Program-made: the position numbers and the translations under genes | The notes under the pieces: generated by a model | The model's database searches: none | Seen by the model: only the letters and a program-made list of their open reading frames with translations | Told to the model about the DNA's origin: nothing | In this document: in pieces, positions 5,892-6,654 of the stretch | How positions within the stretch are numbered: the first letter of the stretch is position 1 | Layout: each line of letters starts with the position of its first letter | From: Verrucomicrobiaceae bacterium | Lineage (GTDB): Bacteria; Verrucomicrobiota; Verrucomicrobiia; Verrucomicrobiales; Akkermansiaceae | DNA: 6,654 nt | Assembly: GCA_027483005.1 (NCBI GenBank) | Contig: JAIXVN010000247.1 | Coordinates: 1-6,654, forward strand | Reading direction: 5' to 3'

Positions 5892-6654
5892 TCAGCGCTT
5901 GGTGGCGAGATGCACCAGCACCGCTTTCTGGGCATGGAGACGGTTCTCGGCCTGTTGGAAAATCGCCCCGGCATGAAGCTCCAACACCTCCTCGGTGATC
6001 TCCTTGCCGCGATAGGCAGGCAGGCAGTGCAGCACGATGTGACCCGGCGCCGAAGCAGCAAGCAGAGCCGCGTTCACCTGGAACGGACCGAAGGCGGTCT
6101 CCTTTTCCTGCTGATCTTCCTGACCCATGGAAAGCCAGACGTCGGTGTTGATGACGTGCGCATCTTTGGCCGCGACTGCCGGATCGGTGGTGATCGTGAC
6201 GTTCGGAGCATCCAGTTTCTCAAGAAACTCTGCCGGTGGTTGGTAGGCGGCAGGCGAGGCCACCGCGAGCTCGAAGCCGAGATGCCTGGCCGCCCACATC
6301 CAGGAAATGGTCATGTTCGAGAAACCATCACCGATGAACGCAATCTTCCTTCCCTCCCAGCCACCGAGCTTTTCACGGATCGTGAGCAAATCGGCGAGGA
6401 TCTGGCAGGGATGTTCGTCGTCTGTTAGAGCGTTGAGCGTCGGAATGCCGGAGTAGTGGGCGAAGTCTACCACGTCCTGCTGCGCGAAGGTGCGGATGAC
6501 GCAGCCGTGAACCATGCGACCCAGCACGCGGGCGGTGTCCTTGATGGGCTCGCCGCGACCGAGCTGGATGTCGTTTTTCGAACGGAACATCGGGAGGCCA
6601 CCCAGCTCGCGGATGCCGACCTCGAAGGACACGCGGGTGCGGGTCGAGGACTTC
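5892..6654 (-). CDS. argF: Ornithine carbamoyltransferase (5' partial)
   Basis: Makes citrulline from ornithine and carbamoyl phosphate in cytoplasmic arginine biosynthesis, normally as a trimer. The gene runs off the right edge and the frame is open to the last bases. The GTG at 6632 is internal, because KSSTRTR lies directly upstream of VSFEVGI and is the carbamoyl-phosphate-binding STRTR motif. About 253 of an expected 300-310 residues are visible. Diagnostic stretches in order: NDIQLGRGEPIKDTARVL, MVHGCVIRTF, TDDEHPCQILADLLTI (carbamoyl phosphate-binding HPCQ), IAFIGDGFSNM, NTDVWLSMGQE (ornithine-binding Asp and SMG loop), HCLPAYRG (catalytic Cys) and AENRLHAQKAVLV. HPCQ, DxxxSMG and HCLP together separate it from aspartate carbamoyltransferase. 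The GDG loop reads GDGFSNM rather than the usual GDGNN, an apparent one-residue insertion that keeps the second Asn. Its stop codon abuts the kinase stop on the other strand. The promoter and ribosome binding site are outside the window. Confidence 0.96.
   Translation of the reverse strand, partial: KSSTRTRVSFEVGIRELGGLPMFRSKNDIQLGRGEPIKDTARVLGRMVHGCVIRTFAQQDVVDFAHYSGIPTLNALTDDEHPCQILADLLTIREKLGGWEGRKIAFIGDGFSNMTISWMWAARHLGFELAVASPAAYQPPAEFLEKLDAPNVTITTDPAVAAKDAHVINTDVWLSMGQEDQQEKETAFGPFQVNAALLAASAPGHIVLHCLPAYRGKEITEEVLELHAGAIFQQAENRLHAQKAVLVHLATKR

Noticed and set aside
5910..6428. 172-residue forward open frame opposite argF
   Set aside because: It is antisense to clear ornithine carbamoyltransferase sequence and shows no domain or start signal.

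Overview
The window is a GC-rich, densely coded bacterial chromosome segment with five protein genes and no RNA genes, mobile elements, CRISPR arrays or signs of recent transfer. Codon use looks uniform across it. Three things fit a Verrucomicrobiota member (Luteolibacter/Haloferula-like) better than a proteobacterium: a secreted SGNH hydrolase of the 'GHSVPSGY' type, weak or absent Shine-Dalgarno sequences at two of three visible starts, and the sequence character of the ornithine carbamoyltransferase. This placement is inference from remembered family sequences, not from a search.

Layout, left to right. (1) The 3' three-quarters of a dimethylglycine/sarcosine dehydrogenase-like flavoprotein with a C-terminal folate-binding GcvT half; its FAD-binding N-terminus lies outside the window. 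(2) A small exported SGNH-fold hydrolase starting 35 bases later on the same strand. (3) A 151-base intergenic region with a possible sigma-70 promoter, a tandem 7-base repeat, a 10-base inverted repeat and a strong ribosome binding site. (4) A sigma-54-dependent NtrC-family response regulator. (5) Its probable partner, a membrane histidine kinase that starts 13 bases after it. (6) On the opposite strand, ending on the base next to the kinase stop codon, the 3' part of argF (ornithine carbamoyltransferase), which runs off the right edge.

The regulator and kinase form an obvious two-component operon. The domain order of the kinase (TM, extracytoplasmic domain, TM, HAMP, PAS, HisKA, HATPase_c) and the sequence around its PAS/H-box junction resemble the Pseudomonas KinB/AlgB pair. 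No alginate or other exopolysaccharide gene is visible, so the signal and regulon are open. The kinase should sense something outside the inner membrane and phosphorylate Asp51 of the regulator, which would then drive sigma-54 promoters elsewhere. The flanking genes (one-carbon/methylamine catabolism, secreted esterase-type enzyme, arginine biosynthesis) are metabolic and have no evident functional link to the pair.

I see no convincing undescribed biological system here. The points most worth a second look are the two-component system with an unassigned sensor domain, the structured promoter region ahead of it, the non-canonical SGNH catalytic blocks, and the zero-gap convergent junction between the kinase and argF.
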